Shown in pieces: positions 1 to 6,461 of a stretch of DNA of 10,386 nucleotides. The DNA lies in contig JAAZFP010000291.1 of the NCBI GenBank assembly GCA_012511645.1, positions 1 through 10,386 on the forward strand, in the 5' to 3' direction. The position numbers and the translations under genes are program-made. This DNA comes from Microbacteriaceae bacterium (GTDB taxonomy: Bacteria > Actinomycetota > Actinomycetes > Actinomycetales > Microbacteriaceae). Position 1 is the stretch's first letter; each line of letters starts with the position of its first letter. The notes beneath the pieces were generated by a model, which saw nothing but the letters and a program-made list of their open reading frames with translations, was not told the origin of the DNA and searched no databases.

Positions 1-135
1 GTGATCCGCAGCAAAGCTGTTCGAGGGTATCCGTACCGCATCGTCTACACCGTCGAGCCAGACGCGGTCCTGATCCTTGCTTACGCGCACGAGCGCCGCG
101 AACCTGGCTACTGGCTCCATCGACTGAATAACTGA
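1..135 (+). CDS. RelE/ParE-family type II toxin, C-terminal fragment (5'-truncated by window edge)
   Basis: Frame 1 is open from the first base to a TGA at 133-135, giving 44 residues. The segment RGYPYRIVYTVEPDAVLILA followed by YAHERREPGYW is the typical C-terminal half of RelE/ParE-superfamily toxins: two beta strands, then an (A/V)xHxRRxPGYW ending. Family members are about 90-100 aa, so the first half and the usual upstream antitoxin gene lie outside the window. Such toxins either cleave mRNA at the ribosome (RelE) or poison gyrase (ParE); the fragment does not say which. The GTG at position 1 is the edge of the window and should not be read as a start codon. It looks unrelated to the catabolic genes downstream, being separated from them by nearly 500 bp and a strong hairpin. 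Confidence 0.72.
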   Translation: MIRSKAVRGYPYRIVYTVEPDAVLILAYAHERREPGYWLHRLNN

Positions 136-240
136 ACAGGTGTGAAACTGCGGTTCTGAAACTCCTGCCAGCCCTGCACCAATACAGAAGATCAGAGCCC
201 ATGAGGCCTCAAGCCGAAGGAACCTGTTCTACCCCTCAAA

Positions 241-483
241 ATGAGTCAACCCGTGCGCTCGTGTCGTACCCGAGCGCACGGGTTGGTCGAAGACGATGTG
301 CCACCCGGCACCTTCTGGGTCGCGCGGCTCGATGTGCTCTCGAAAATCGCCGTCTCTGCGGTCTCAATTCCGGTCGCCGACGTGGCAGACGCTGGTTGGG
401 GCATGCTCTGCTGGTCGCTGCTACTCATCGTGGGTCCGCTCATGGGACGGTGGCGCACGAGGGTCGAAATGAGAATGCCTTGA
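241..483 (+). CDS. Possible small membrane protein (uncertain)
   Basis: This is an 80-codon frame with GC-rich third positions (roughly three quarters by eye) and one hydrophobic segment, WGMLCWSLLLIVGPLMG, near the C-terminus, followed by basic residues, as in a single-pass membrane protein or a remnant of a larger one. Against it, the ATG at 241 has no ribosome-binding site and its first 15 codons coincide with the strong hairpin at 247-285. No family is recognised. If translated, a start within or after the hairpin (TTG 283 or GTG 298) would be more plausible. It may equally be a decayed gene end. Confidence 0.18.
   Translation: MSQPVRSCRTRAHGLVEDDVPPGTFWVARLDVLSKIAVSAVSIPVADVADAGWGMLCWSLLLIVGPLMGRWRTRVEMRMP
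247..285. terminator. Strong hairpin, candidate terminator
   Basis: The arms CAACCCGTGCGCTCG (247-261) and CGAGCGCACGGGTTG (271-285) are perfectly complementary over 15 bp, with a 9-nt loop (262-270). It lies about 110 bp downstream of the toxin stop and well upstream of the next promoter, where a transcription stop is expected. There is no T-run after it on the + strand, which is common for actinobacterial terminators. On the - strand a TTTT follows a few bases after the stem, so it could also act in that direction. A chance origin is very unlikely. The termination role is inference. Confidence 0.42.
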
Positions 484-555
484 GGCCCCGATGAGTGTCC
501 ATGATGAGCGAGAGGGCAACGACGGCACCTGCGCATGTCGTTGTTTTTCGAAATG

Positions 556-585
556 GTGACGTTTCTGCTGAGTGGAAGCTAGGCT
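556..585 (+). promoter_or_regulatory. Predicted promoter of the HD-iclR unit
   Basis: A -35-like GTGACG (556-561) lies 18 bp upstream of TAGGCT (580-585), which fits the TAGxxT form common for housekeeping sigma promoters in actinobacteria. A start point near 592 would leave a leader of about 28 nt carrying the purine-rich GAGGAGGTG (599-607) before the ATG at 620. The candidate operator at 561-580 fills the space between the two hexamers, so a bound regulator would be expected to block RNA polymerase. The assignment is made by eye. Confidence 0.48.
561..580. promoter_or_regulatory. Candidate IclR-family operator, copy 1
   Basis: This 20-bp element matches the one at 2138-2157 at 16 of 20 positions; the shared core is TTTCYGCTGARTGGAARCT. 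Copy 1 has half-sites TTTC and GGAA around the spacer and is a slightly imperfect version of the TTTCC-N7-GGAAA palindrome in copy 2. IclR-family operators are often short inverted repeats of this A/T-flanked TTCC/GGAA kind. Its position between the -35 and -10 of the HD gene suggests repression. The binding protein is inferred to be the IclR protein encoded at 1355-2131. Confidence 0.5.
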
Positions 586-619
586 GGTGCCAACGCGCGA
601 GGAGGTGTGAGATCGGCTT

Positions 620-1300
620 ATGCTGCCAAAACTTCATCCCACCGAAAATCAGTACGGGACTGATGTGTCCGAACTCATCGCCGCAGCGGCGACGGGCGTC
701 TTCGCGTTCGCACCCGAGCATCAGTTGATCTGGGCACGCGCACAACACTTCTTGCGTGTGCGCAGCAACGACGCCCACACCCTCTACGCGTACGGCATCG
801 CGCGGGCGCTCTGTGACACCATTGACGGGGCTCGCCCAGAAGTCGTGCTGCCAGCGATTCTGCTGCACGACACGGGCTGGTCGCAGGTACCCGAGGAACT
901 GGTGCTGAAGGCGATTAGCCCGAGCGGCGGCGACCCCGAACTCGTGCTGTGGCACGAACGGGAGGGCGCGCGCATCGCGACGGAGATTCTCGCAGAACTT
1001 GAGTATCCGACCGACGTCATCGACGAGGTGGCTGACATTATCCTCACGCACGACAGCATGAAGAGCGCCAAGTCGATCAATGATGCGGTGGTGAAAGATG
1101 CTGACAAGGTTTGGCGGGTGAGCCCGCACGGCGTTGATACTGTCATGGATTGGTTCGGGCTTGACCGAGCTGCCGCGGTGAGGCTGTGTTCGTCTCGCGT
1201 GCATGACTTCCTCCACACGGAGGCCGGTGCACACATGGCACGAGGGTTCGCTTCACTTGGTTCCGTCGATATTTTCGCTGAACGTATCGAGCTCGGCTAG
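620..1300 (+). CDS. HD-domain phosphohydrolase, CreD paralogue
   Basis: This 226-aa cytosolic protein carries a complete HD metal-binding signature: H53 in NDAHTLY, H83-D84 in ILLHDTGW, H112 in WHEREGAR, H144 in ILTHDS and D160/D162 in KDADKVWR. HD proteins of this kind hydrolyse phosphate esters using one or two divalent metals. It is a clear paralogue of the protein at 8904-9584: both are 226 aa and share ILLHDTGW, DAD(K/R)(V/L)WR and the later WFGLD. The likely role is removal of phosphate from an aryl phosphate intermediate, but its distinct job beside the regulator is unknown. An in-frame stop at 608-610 fixes the ATG at 620 as the first possible start. The purine-rich GAGGAGGTG at 599-607 lies rather far upstream; GTG 665 is an alternative start without a good site. 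The iclR gene follows 54 bp later and is probably co-transcribed. Confidence 0.85.
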   Translation: MLPKLHPTENQYGTDVSELIAAAATGVFAFAPEHQLIWARAQHFLRVRSNDAHTLYAYGIARALCDTIDGARPEVVLPAILLHDTGWSQVPEELVLKAISPSGGDPELVLWHEREGARIATEILAELEYPTDVIDEVADIILTHDSMKSAKSINDAVVKDADKVWRVSPHGVDTVMDWFGLDRAAAVRLCSSRVHDFLHTEAGAHMARGFASLGSVDIFAERIELG

Positions 1301-1354
1301 GGATGGCACACATGCGAACCAACACCATCGGCGTCGGCGCTCTGTGGGTGTGGC

Positions 1355-2131
1355 GTGCGCGCGAATGACGCTGGTCGCAGTGTGGCCTCGCGCATCCTCG
1401 CGATTTTTGAAGTGTTTGAGGCGCACGGGCCGCTGCTCTCGCTCTCGCAAATATCTCAGCACGCTGGGCTGCCGATCTCGACGACGCACCGCATCGTTGG
1501 TGAGTTGCAGGAGTGGGGTGCGCTCTCTCGTGACGAGCAGGGCCGCTACCAGCTGGGCATGCGATTGTGGGAGCTCGCGCAGAACGCGGGCAGGCGACTG
1601 CGCGACACCTCGAGACCTTTTCTGCAGGATCTCTTCTCGCTCACCGGAGAGACAGCGCACCTTGCAGTTCGCGAGGGAAATGAGGCGCTGTATGTTGACC
1701 GCGTATACGGTTCAAAGCGGGTGCCCAAGGCCTCGCGAATCGGCGGGCGCCTGCCGCTGCACGCGACGGCTGTCGGCAAAGTGATGCTTGCTGGCGAGGA
1801 GCAGTGGTTTCGAGACGCCTATCTTGCAGGCGAGCTTGCGGCGCTGACACCCTACACTTTCGTCGATCCGATTCGTCTCGCCGATGAGCTTGCGATGGTG
1901 GCCGAACGCGGCTATGCGACTGCCTATCAAGAAGCTCGGGTGGGTGCGTGTTCGATTGCGGTGTCGGTCGATCTCGGTAGGAGCCCGATGTTGGGGGTGA
2001 ATGAGGCCGCGATCGGTCTCGTCTCTCCACTGACTCAAGAGAGTATGTTGACACGGCATTTGCCCACGCTTCGGGGTATTGCGAGGCGCATTGAGAACAA
2101 CTTTCAGCGCCGTCTTGGCGGGGCTCAATAG
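1355..2131 (+). CDS. IclR-family transcriptional regulator
   Basis: This 258-aa protein has normal length for the family. Residues about 8-65 form the winged helix-turn-helix (LSLSQISQHAGLPISTTHRI is the recognition region). Residues about 80-250 form the GAF-like effector domain, with the family signatures LPLHATAVGKVMLAG and, near the end, a VNEAAIGLVSPL-like segment. Such proteins bind small aromatic or organic acid effectors and act as repressors or activators. It probably controls the downstream alkylphenol operon and its own unit through the repeated element at 561-580 and 2138-2157. The GTG at 1355 is the only plausible start in the open frame after the TAG at 1298; its ribosome-binding site is weak (GTGGGTG). 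A short frame with a better site (AGGGA 1299-1303, ATG 1312, TGA 1366-1368; 18 aa) overlaps the start and may couple translation. In C. glutamicum the cre cluster also has a regulator, but I cannot say this is its orthologue. Confidence 0.9.
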   Translation: MRANDAGRSVASRILAIFEVFEAHGPLLSLSQISQHAGLPISTTHRIVGELQEWGALSRDEQGRYQLGMRLWELAQNAGRRLRDTSRPFLQDLFSLTGETAHLAVREGNEALYVDRVYGSKRVPKASRIGGRLPLHATAVGKVMLAGEEQWFRDAYLAGELAALTPYTFVDPIRLADELAMVAERGYATAYQEARVGACSIAVSVDLGRSPMLGVNEAAIGLVSPLTQESMLTRHLPTLRGIARRIENNFQRRLGGAQ

Positions 2132-2137
2132 CAAGTC

Positions 2138-2157
2138 ATTTCCGCTGAATGGAAACT
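2138..2157. promoter_or_regulatory. Candidate IclR-family operator, copy 2
   Basis: This site contains the palindrome TTTCC (2139-2143), a 7-nt spacer and GGAAA (2151-2155). It matches the element at 561-580 at 16 of 20 positions. It starts 7 bp after the iclR stop codon and lies about 80 bp upstream of the P450 start. If the -10 proposed at 2185-2190 is right, the centre sits near position -50 relative to the start point, just upstream of the -35. That location is typical for activation, unlike copy 1. Confidence 0.52.
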
Positions 2158-2161
2158 TCAC

Positions 2162-2190
2162 TCTGCTGGACTATCGGTCTGATGCATACT
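2162..2190 (+). promoter_or_regulatory. Possible promoter of the cre-like operon
   Basis: CATACT (2185-2190) matches four of six bases of the -10 consensus. The hexamer 17 bp upstream (TCTGCT, 2162-2167) is a poor -35. A weak -35 beside an upstream operator-like palindrome fits an activator-dependent promoter. The 103-bp gap between iclR and the P450 gene is the only sizeable non-coding gap upstream of the operon, so a promoter is expected here, but the exact hexamers are uncertain. Confidence 0.3.
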
Positions 2191-2234
2191 TGCGATACCT
2201 AAACTTTCAACGGAGAAATTGTGAAGGAGTCGCA

Positions 2235-3503
2235 ATGGATCACCAGCAGACTTCCGCCTCGAACGGCTGCCCTCTTGCTCATGGGCACCATGGATTCGAA
2301 CCCTTCGATCAGAAGAACCCATTCGTGGCGTACGCAGAGATGCGGCGCGAGCAGCCCGTGATGTTCGACGAGCGCGTCGGATACTGGGTGGTCACTCGCT
2401 ACGATGACGTCAAGGCAGTCTTTGACGACTGGGAGACTTTTAGTAGCGAGAACGCGCAGGCTCCCGTACGGCAGCGCGGCGCAGAGGCGAAGAAGATCAT
2501 GGATGAGGGTGGCTTCACTGCCTACTCTGGTCTTTCAGCGCGCCGGCCGCCCGAACACACCCGCATTCGCAAGGTTGCGCAGAAGGCCTTCACGCCCCGC
2601 CGATACCGTGCGCTTGAGCCCTCGATTCGCGCGCACGTCGTGAGGCGCATCGAGCAGATGCTCGCCCGGTCAGACGCACGAGGCGACTTCCTGATGGATC
2701 TTGCGTACGACGTGCCGACGGTCACCATTCTTACCTTGATCGGTGCAGACACGGAGAAGGTCGACCTGTTCAAGCAGTGGAGCGACTCGCGCGCCGCAAT
2801 GACCTGGGGCGATCTCTCTGATGAAGAGCAAATTCCGCACGCGCACAACCTCGTCGACTACTGGCAGGAGTGCCTGCGGCTGGTCCAAGACGCGCATGAC
2901 CACGACCGCGACACCTTAGTTGGGGACATGGTGCGCGAGCAGCAGGCAGGTGATGAGATCACTGACCATGAAATCGCCTCGGTGGCCTACAGCTTGCTCT
3001 TTGCGGGCCACGAGACAACGACCACACTGATCTCAAACTCGATGCGTGTGTTGCTCGCTCACCCAGACCAGTGGCAGCGCATCGTCGCCGATCCGACGCT
3101 CATCGGCCCCGCAATCGATGAGGTACTTCGCTATAGCGGTTCGATTGTCGCGTGGCGACGCAAGGCGCTGAAGGATGCCGTTGTCGGTGGGGTCGAGATC
3201 CCAGCAAGCAGTGAGCTGTTGTTGGTGATGGGATCAGCAAATCGTGATGAGAGCCGCTTCGACGATGGTGAACTGTTCTCGATCGACCGCGAGAACTCGC
3301 GTGAGCACCTGAGCTTCGGTTTCGGCATCCACTACTGCCTCGGCAACATGCTCGCGAAGCTGCAGGCAAAGATTGCCCTCGAAGAGATTGTGCGGCTCAT
3401 GCCCAATGTGCAGCTCCAGGACGGTGTCGACATTGGCTTTCGCGACAATCTCTCATTTCGGGTGCCGCTCGAGGTTCCCGTCAAGTGGAAGGTTGCAGCA
3501 TGA
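2235..3503 (+). CDS. creJ: Cytochrome P450, CreJ-like (aryl-phosphate alkyl hydroxylase)
   Basis: This 422-aa soluble bacterial P450 has no membrane anchor. Visible signatures are the I-helix oxygen-activation motif AGHET (257-261), the K-helix ExxR (E296-R299) and the heme-binding loop FGFGIHYCLG with Cys368 as thiolate ligand. From the family and the operon, it is inferred to oxidise the alkyl side chain of a phosphorylated alkylphenol, taking electrons from the ferredoxin and reductase encoded downstream. The ATG at 2235 is chosen because AAGGAG (2224-2229) sits 5 nt ahead; the frame is open back to 2079, but that extension runs through iclR and the promoter. An unusual point is that the common DPPEHTR segment reads RRPPEHTR (R103-R110), and the later strand has WRRK (307-310). 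This adds basic residues that might contact the substrate phosphate, which is speculation. The stop overlaps the next start as ATGA. Confidence 0.9.
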   Translation: MDHQQTSASNGCPLAHGHHGFEPFDQKNPFVAYAEMRREQPVMFDERVGYWVVTRYDDVKAVFDDWETFSSENAQAPVRQRGAEAKKIMDEGGFTAYSGLSARRPPEHTRIRKVAQKAFTPRRYRALEPSIRAHVVRRIEQMLARSDARGDFLMDLAYDVPTVTILTLIGADTEKVDLFKQWSDSRAAMTWGDLSDEEQIPHAHNLVDYWQECLRLVQDAHDHDRDTLVGDMVREQQAGDEITDHEIASVAYSLLFAGHETTTTLISNSMRVLLAHPDQWQRIVADPTLIGPAIDEVLRYSGSIVAWRRKALKDAVVGGVEIPASSELLLVMGSANRDESRFDDGELFSIDRENSREHLSFGFGIHYCLGNMLAKLQAKIALEEIVRLMPNVQLQDGVDIGFRDNLSFRVPLEVPVKWKVAA

Positions 3504-4582
3504 ACGTCATCGACTCTCGCTACGTGCAGTTCTTCGACGGCGGCATCGCAGCAGATCATGACCAGTTGGGCGGTAAGTGTGCTTCGCTCGTCACCATGAC
3601 TGAGGCTGGTATGCCAGTGCCTCCCGGCTTCGCCGTGACGACCGCGTCATATGACCGTTTTGTCACCGAGTCGGGTCTCGCGGCGCGCATCGCCGAAGAA
3701 CTTGCGCGGTTGGATCCTGACGATGTCTCGTCTGTTGATGCGCTTTCGCAGAAGATTCGCAACCGCATGAGCACGAGCCCTGTGCCTGACGAGGTGCGCT
3801 ATGCAGTGATAGCCGGCTGGGCCGAGTTGCAGGGGCGGTTTGTGTCGCCGGTGCCGGTCGCGGTGCGCTCTTCGGCTACGGCCGAGGATTTGCCCGACGC
3901 CAGCTTCGCTGGACAGCAAGATACTTACCTGTGGCTAACCGACGAGAAAGAGGTGCACGAGCACATTCGAAAGTGTTGGGCGTCGCTGTACACGAGCCGT
4001 GCGATCATCTACCGGTTGAAGAACGCTATCCCTGAAGAGGGACTGTCGATGGCGGTCGCCGTGCAGAAGATGGTGTCCGCCGAGACCGCTGGTGTGGCGA
4101 TGACCATGAACCCGAGCACGGGTGACCGCTCAAAGATTGTGATTGATGCGTCGTGGGGAATCGGTGAGTCGGTGGTGTCGGGTCACGTCACCCCAGACAA
4201 TCTCATGCTCGACAAAGTGTTGATGACCGTAATCAACGAGCACATCGGCGACAAGCACATTGAGCTTGTGCCGGATCCCACGAGTGGGGGTCTGATCGAG
4301 CGCGAGGTGCCCACTGAGCGGCGCACAGTGCGCTGTCTGACTGACGAACAGGTACGCTCGATCGCCGAGCTCGCGAAGCGTGCCGAGCGGCACTATGGCA
4401 CACCGCAAGATATCGAATGGGCCATTGACCGCGATTTGCCCGAGGGTGAGAACCTGCTGCTGCTCCAATCACGCCCAGAGACCGTGCACTCGTCGAAGCC
4501 GCACGAACCGAAGCCGGTCACGGCCACCATCGGTGTCTCGAGTCTGACCTCGATGCTCACCGGTTCGATCAAACTTCCGTAA
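3500..4582 (+). CDS. creI: Alkylphenol phosphorylating enzyme, ATP-grasp subunit (CreI-like)
   Basis: This 360-aa protein resembles the N-terminal nucleotide-binding domain of PEP synthase and pyruvate phosphate dikinase. Visible elements are GGKCASL (24-30), GMPVPPGFAVTT (37-48), the ATP-binding stretch from AVRSSATAEDLPDASFAGQQ (121-140), AETAGVAMTMNP (194-205), WGIGESVVSGHVTPD (219-233), PQDIEWAID (302-310) with a likely metal-binding Glu306, and the ending LLLQSRPET (320-328). It contains no phosphohistidine domain and no PEP/pyruvate barrel. With the next gene it should rebuild an enzyme that splits ATP, phosphorylates a histidine on the partner and passes the phosphate to a phenol, like PpsA/PpsB phenylphosphate synthase of Thauera (PpsB is the 40-kDa ATP-binding part). 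ATG 3500 is supported by GGAAGG at 3487-3492 and the 4-nt overlap with the P450; a GTG at 3485 in frame is less likely. Which partner is named H and which I in Corynebacterium is inferred from gene order. Confidence 0.85.
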   Translation: MNVIDSRYVQFFDGGIAADHDQLGGKCASLVTMTEAGMPVPPGFAVTTASYDRFVTESGLAARIAEELARLDPDDVSSVDALSQKIRNRMSTSPVPDEVRYAVIAGWAELQGRFVSPVPVAVRSSATAEDLPDASFAGQQDTYLWLTDEKEVHEHIRKCWASLYTSRAIIYRLKNAIPEEGLSMAVAVQKMVSAETAGVAMTMNPSTGDRSKIVIDASWGIGESVVSGHVTPDNLMLDKVLMTVINEHIGDKHIELVPDPTSGGLIEREVPTERRTVRCLTDEQVRSIAELAKRAERHYGTPQDIEWAIDRDLPEGENLLLLQSRPETVHSSKPHEPKPVTATIGVSSLTSMLTGSIKLP

Positions 4583-4630
4583 CCCACGACAACGACCCAA
4601 AATTTCACCCCCAAGAACAGGATCCGAACA

Positions 4631-6457
4631 ATGACGTTAGATTCCACTCCCCAGATGAAATCGTTTCCGAGCGCAGCTGATATTCCGGTGCCTCCGGGTG
4701 CCGAAGACTGGGAGCAGCTCTACCCCTACTATCTGCCGTTTCGTGAGGGCGACGGCTCTGAGAGTAAGTTCTGGTTCTGTGACAGCCAGCACTGGCCGAC
4801 CGCCTACAAGCCGTTTGAGACCATCGGCGGCGAGTTCGCGGTGAAGTGCCTTGGGCAATACAACACTCGCCACCTGTTGATTCCGCCGGCAAACGGCATC
4901 GAGTTTAAGGTACATCTCGGTTACCTCTACATGAGCCCAATTGCGGTTGCACCCGAAGATATCGCGGCGCGCGTGCCCGAGTTTGAACGCCGTGTTGGCC
5001 ACTACTTCGGCAACTGGGATCGCCTGCTAGACGATTGGCGTGTGAAGGTGCGAGGCACCATCGCCGACATGGAAGAGATCAGCTTCGCCGCGTTGCCTGA
5101 CATGGTCCCGTTCGAAGATATTGAGAGCGGCAAAGCGAAAGACGGCTCAGAGGTGCTGCTTGAGGGCTACGATCGTTTAATTCAGCTCGCTTACCAAAAC
5201 TGGCAATATCACTTCGAGTTTCTCAATCTCGGGTATCTCGCCTACCTCGATTTTTTCACCTTTGCGAAAGAGACCTTTCCAGATATTCCCGACCAGGCCA
5301 TCGCGCAGATGGTGCAGGGCGTTGACATGGAGCTCTTCAGGCCAGATGACGAGCTGAAGGAGCTCGCCGTGCTGGCAAGTGAGCTTGGCCTTCAGACAGG
5401 GTTTGAAAACACTGACGACGTTGCCGGCACGCTGGCCGCGATCGCCGCGCTGCCCGGCGGTGACCGCTGGATCGCCCGCTACGAAGAGGCCCATGACCCA
5501 TGGTTTAACTTCACCGTGGGCAACGGCTTCTACGGGCACGATAAGTACTGGATCGACTACCAGGAGATCCCTCTTGGCTACATCAAGGACTACCTGCGTC
5601 GGGTTGACGCCGGCCAGTCGATTCTGCGTCCCAAAGAAGAACTCATTCTTGAACGCGACCGCATCATTGGGGAATACCGCGGGTTGCTCGACGCAGAGAC
5701 ACTGCCGGTCTTCGATGCGAAACGTGGTCTCGCCGCCACCGCATACCCCTACGTCGAGAACCACAACTTCTATATTGAGCACTGGACCATGGGCGTGTTC
5801 TGGCGTAAAGTGCGCGAACTCGATCAGGTCTTTCGTGAGGCGGGGTTCTGGCAGAACGAGAATGACATCCTGTACCTCACGCGGAACGAGGTACGTGACG
5901 CGTTGTTCGACTATGTGACCGGTTGGGCGGTGGGCAGCGAGCCAGTTGGCCCACGCTACTGGCCCGCAGAAATCTCCCGCCGCGCAAAGATTGTTGATGC
6001 GTTGCAGACCCAGCGTCCGCAGCAGGCCCTCAACACGCCTCCGGCCGAAATCACCGAACCCTTCACGCAGATGCTGTGGGGCATCACGACTGAGCAGGTG
6101 CAGTCGTGGCTGAACGATGATGAGAACGAAGACGGCTCGCTCAAGGGAATGGCCGCGTCTCCGGGCATCGTTGAGGGTCGCGCTCGCATCGTGTACCACG
6201 CAGAAGACCTGGGGCAGGTGCAAGATGGTGAGATTCTCGTTGCCACAATCACAGCCCCATCGTGGGGGCCGGTGTTTGGAAAGATTAAGGCCACCGTGAC
6301 CGACATCGGTGGAATGATGAGCCACGCTGCCATTGTCTGCCGCGAGTATGGGCTGCCGGCCGTGACCGGCACCGGCAATGGATCGACCACGATTCAGACT
6401 GGTCAGCTCATTCGGGTCGATGGCAACAGCGGCCGCGTTGAGATCTTAGAGGGTTGA
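4631..6457 (+). CDS. creH: Alkylphenol phosphorylating enzyme, phosphohistidine subunit (CreH-like)
   Basis: This 608-aa protein ends in a PEP-utilising-enzyme mobile (swivelling) domain, about residues 505-605. That domain starts at GMAASPGIVEGRARIV and holds the phospho-acceptor His565 in TDIGGMMSHAAIVCREYGLP. The first 450 or so residues are family-specific and probably bind the phenol; a central block near ENHNFYIEHW (376-385) is followed by a DILYLTRNEVRDAL-like stretch seen in other split PEP-synthase-type proteins. There is no PEP/pyruvate barrel domain. Size and C-terminal His placement resemble the 70-kDa PpsA subunit of anaerobic phenylphosphate synthase. The expected reaction, with the ATP-grasp subunit, is ATP + phenol + water to aryl phosphate + AMP + Pi. 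The start ATG 4631 has CAGGA at 4618-4622; the 48-bp gap after creI shows no terminator. Rifampicin phosphotransferase-like enzymes share these domains but fuse them in one chain. Confidence 0.85.
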   Translation: MTLDSTPQMKSFPSAADIPVPPGAEDWEQLYPYYLPFREGDGSESKFWFCDSQHWPTAYKPFETIGGEFAVKCLGQYNTRHLLIPPANGIEFKVHLGYLYMSPIAVAPEDIAARVPEFERRVGHYFGNWDRLLDDWRVKVRGTIADMEEISFAALPDMVPFEDIESGKAKDGSEVLLEGYDRLIQLAYQNWQYHFEFLNLGYLAYLDFFTFAKETFPDIPDQAIAQMVQGVDMELFRPDDELKELAVLASELGLQTGFENTDDVAGTLAAIAALPGGDRWIARYEEAHDPWFNFTVGNGFYGHDKYWIDYQEIPLGYIKDYLRRVDAGQSILRPKEELILERDRIIGEYRGLLDAETLPVFDAKRGLAATAYPYVENHNFYIEHWTMGVFWRKVRELDQVFREAGFWQNENDILYLTRNEVRDALFDYVTGWAVGSEPVGPRYWPAEISRRAKIVDALQTQRPQQALNTPPAEITEPFTQMLWGITTEQVQSWLNDDENEDGSLKGMAASPGIVEGRARIVYHAEDLGQVQDGEILVATITAPSWGPVFGKIKATVTDIGGMMSHAAIVCREYGLPAVTGTGNGSTTIQTGQLIRVDGNSGRVEILEG

Positions 6458-6461
6458 TCTC

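Larger units (their letters stand above)
136..619. other. Intergenic region with hairpin, possible small ORF and promoter
   Basis: This stretch of about 480 bp separates the toxin fragment from the first HD-domain gene. It holds a perfect 15-bp inverted repeat at 247-285, an uncertain small reading frame (241-483), and the promoter, operator and ribosome-binding site of the HD gene (556-607). An overlapping frame at 201-494 reads as an arginine-rich, low-complexity shadow and is not believed. I see no tRNA, rRNA or insertion sequence here. Confidence 0.6.

Noticed and set aside
201..494. 97-aa arginine-rich frame in the intergenic region
   Set aside because: Its composition is that of an out-of-frame GC-rich translation, it has no ribosome-binding site, and it crosses the strong hairpin.
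440..1234. 264-aa open frame on the minus strand opposite the first HD gene
   Set aside because: It mirrors the coding frame of the HD gene, has no recognisable domain, and the plus-strand protein shows the full HD motif set. It is a shadow frame typical of GC-rich genes.
1271..1290. Third possible copy of the TTTC-GCTGA operator element
   Set aside because: It lies in the coding end of the HD gene, lacks the base between TTTC and GCTGA, and has no GGAA half-site.
2079..2234. 52-residue N-terminal extension of the P450 frame
   Set aside because: It overlaps the end of iclR and the operator/promoter region, and the ATG at 2235 has a well-placed AAGGAG. The family N-terminus also begins at about this point.
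4583..4630. Possible terminator or internal promoter between creI and creH
   Set aside because: No inverted repeat or convincing -35/-10 pair is visible in these 48 bases, and the two subunits need to be made together.
5177..6325. 382-aa open frame on the minus strand opposite creH
   Set aside because: The plus strand encodes the conserved phosphohistidine domain with His565. The minus-strand protein shows no motif and results from high GC at third positions.
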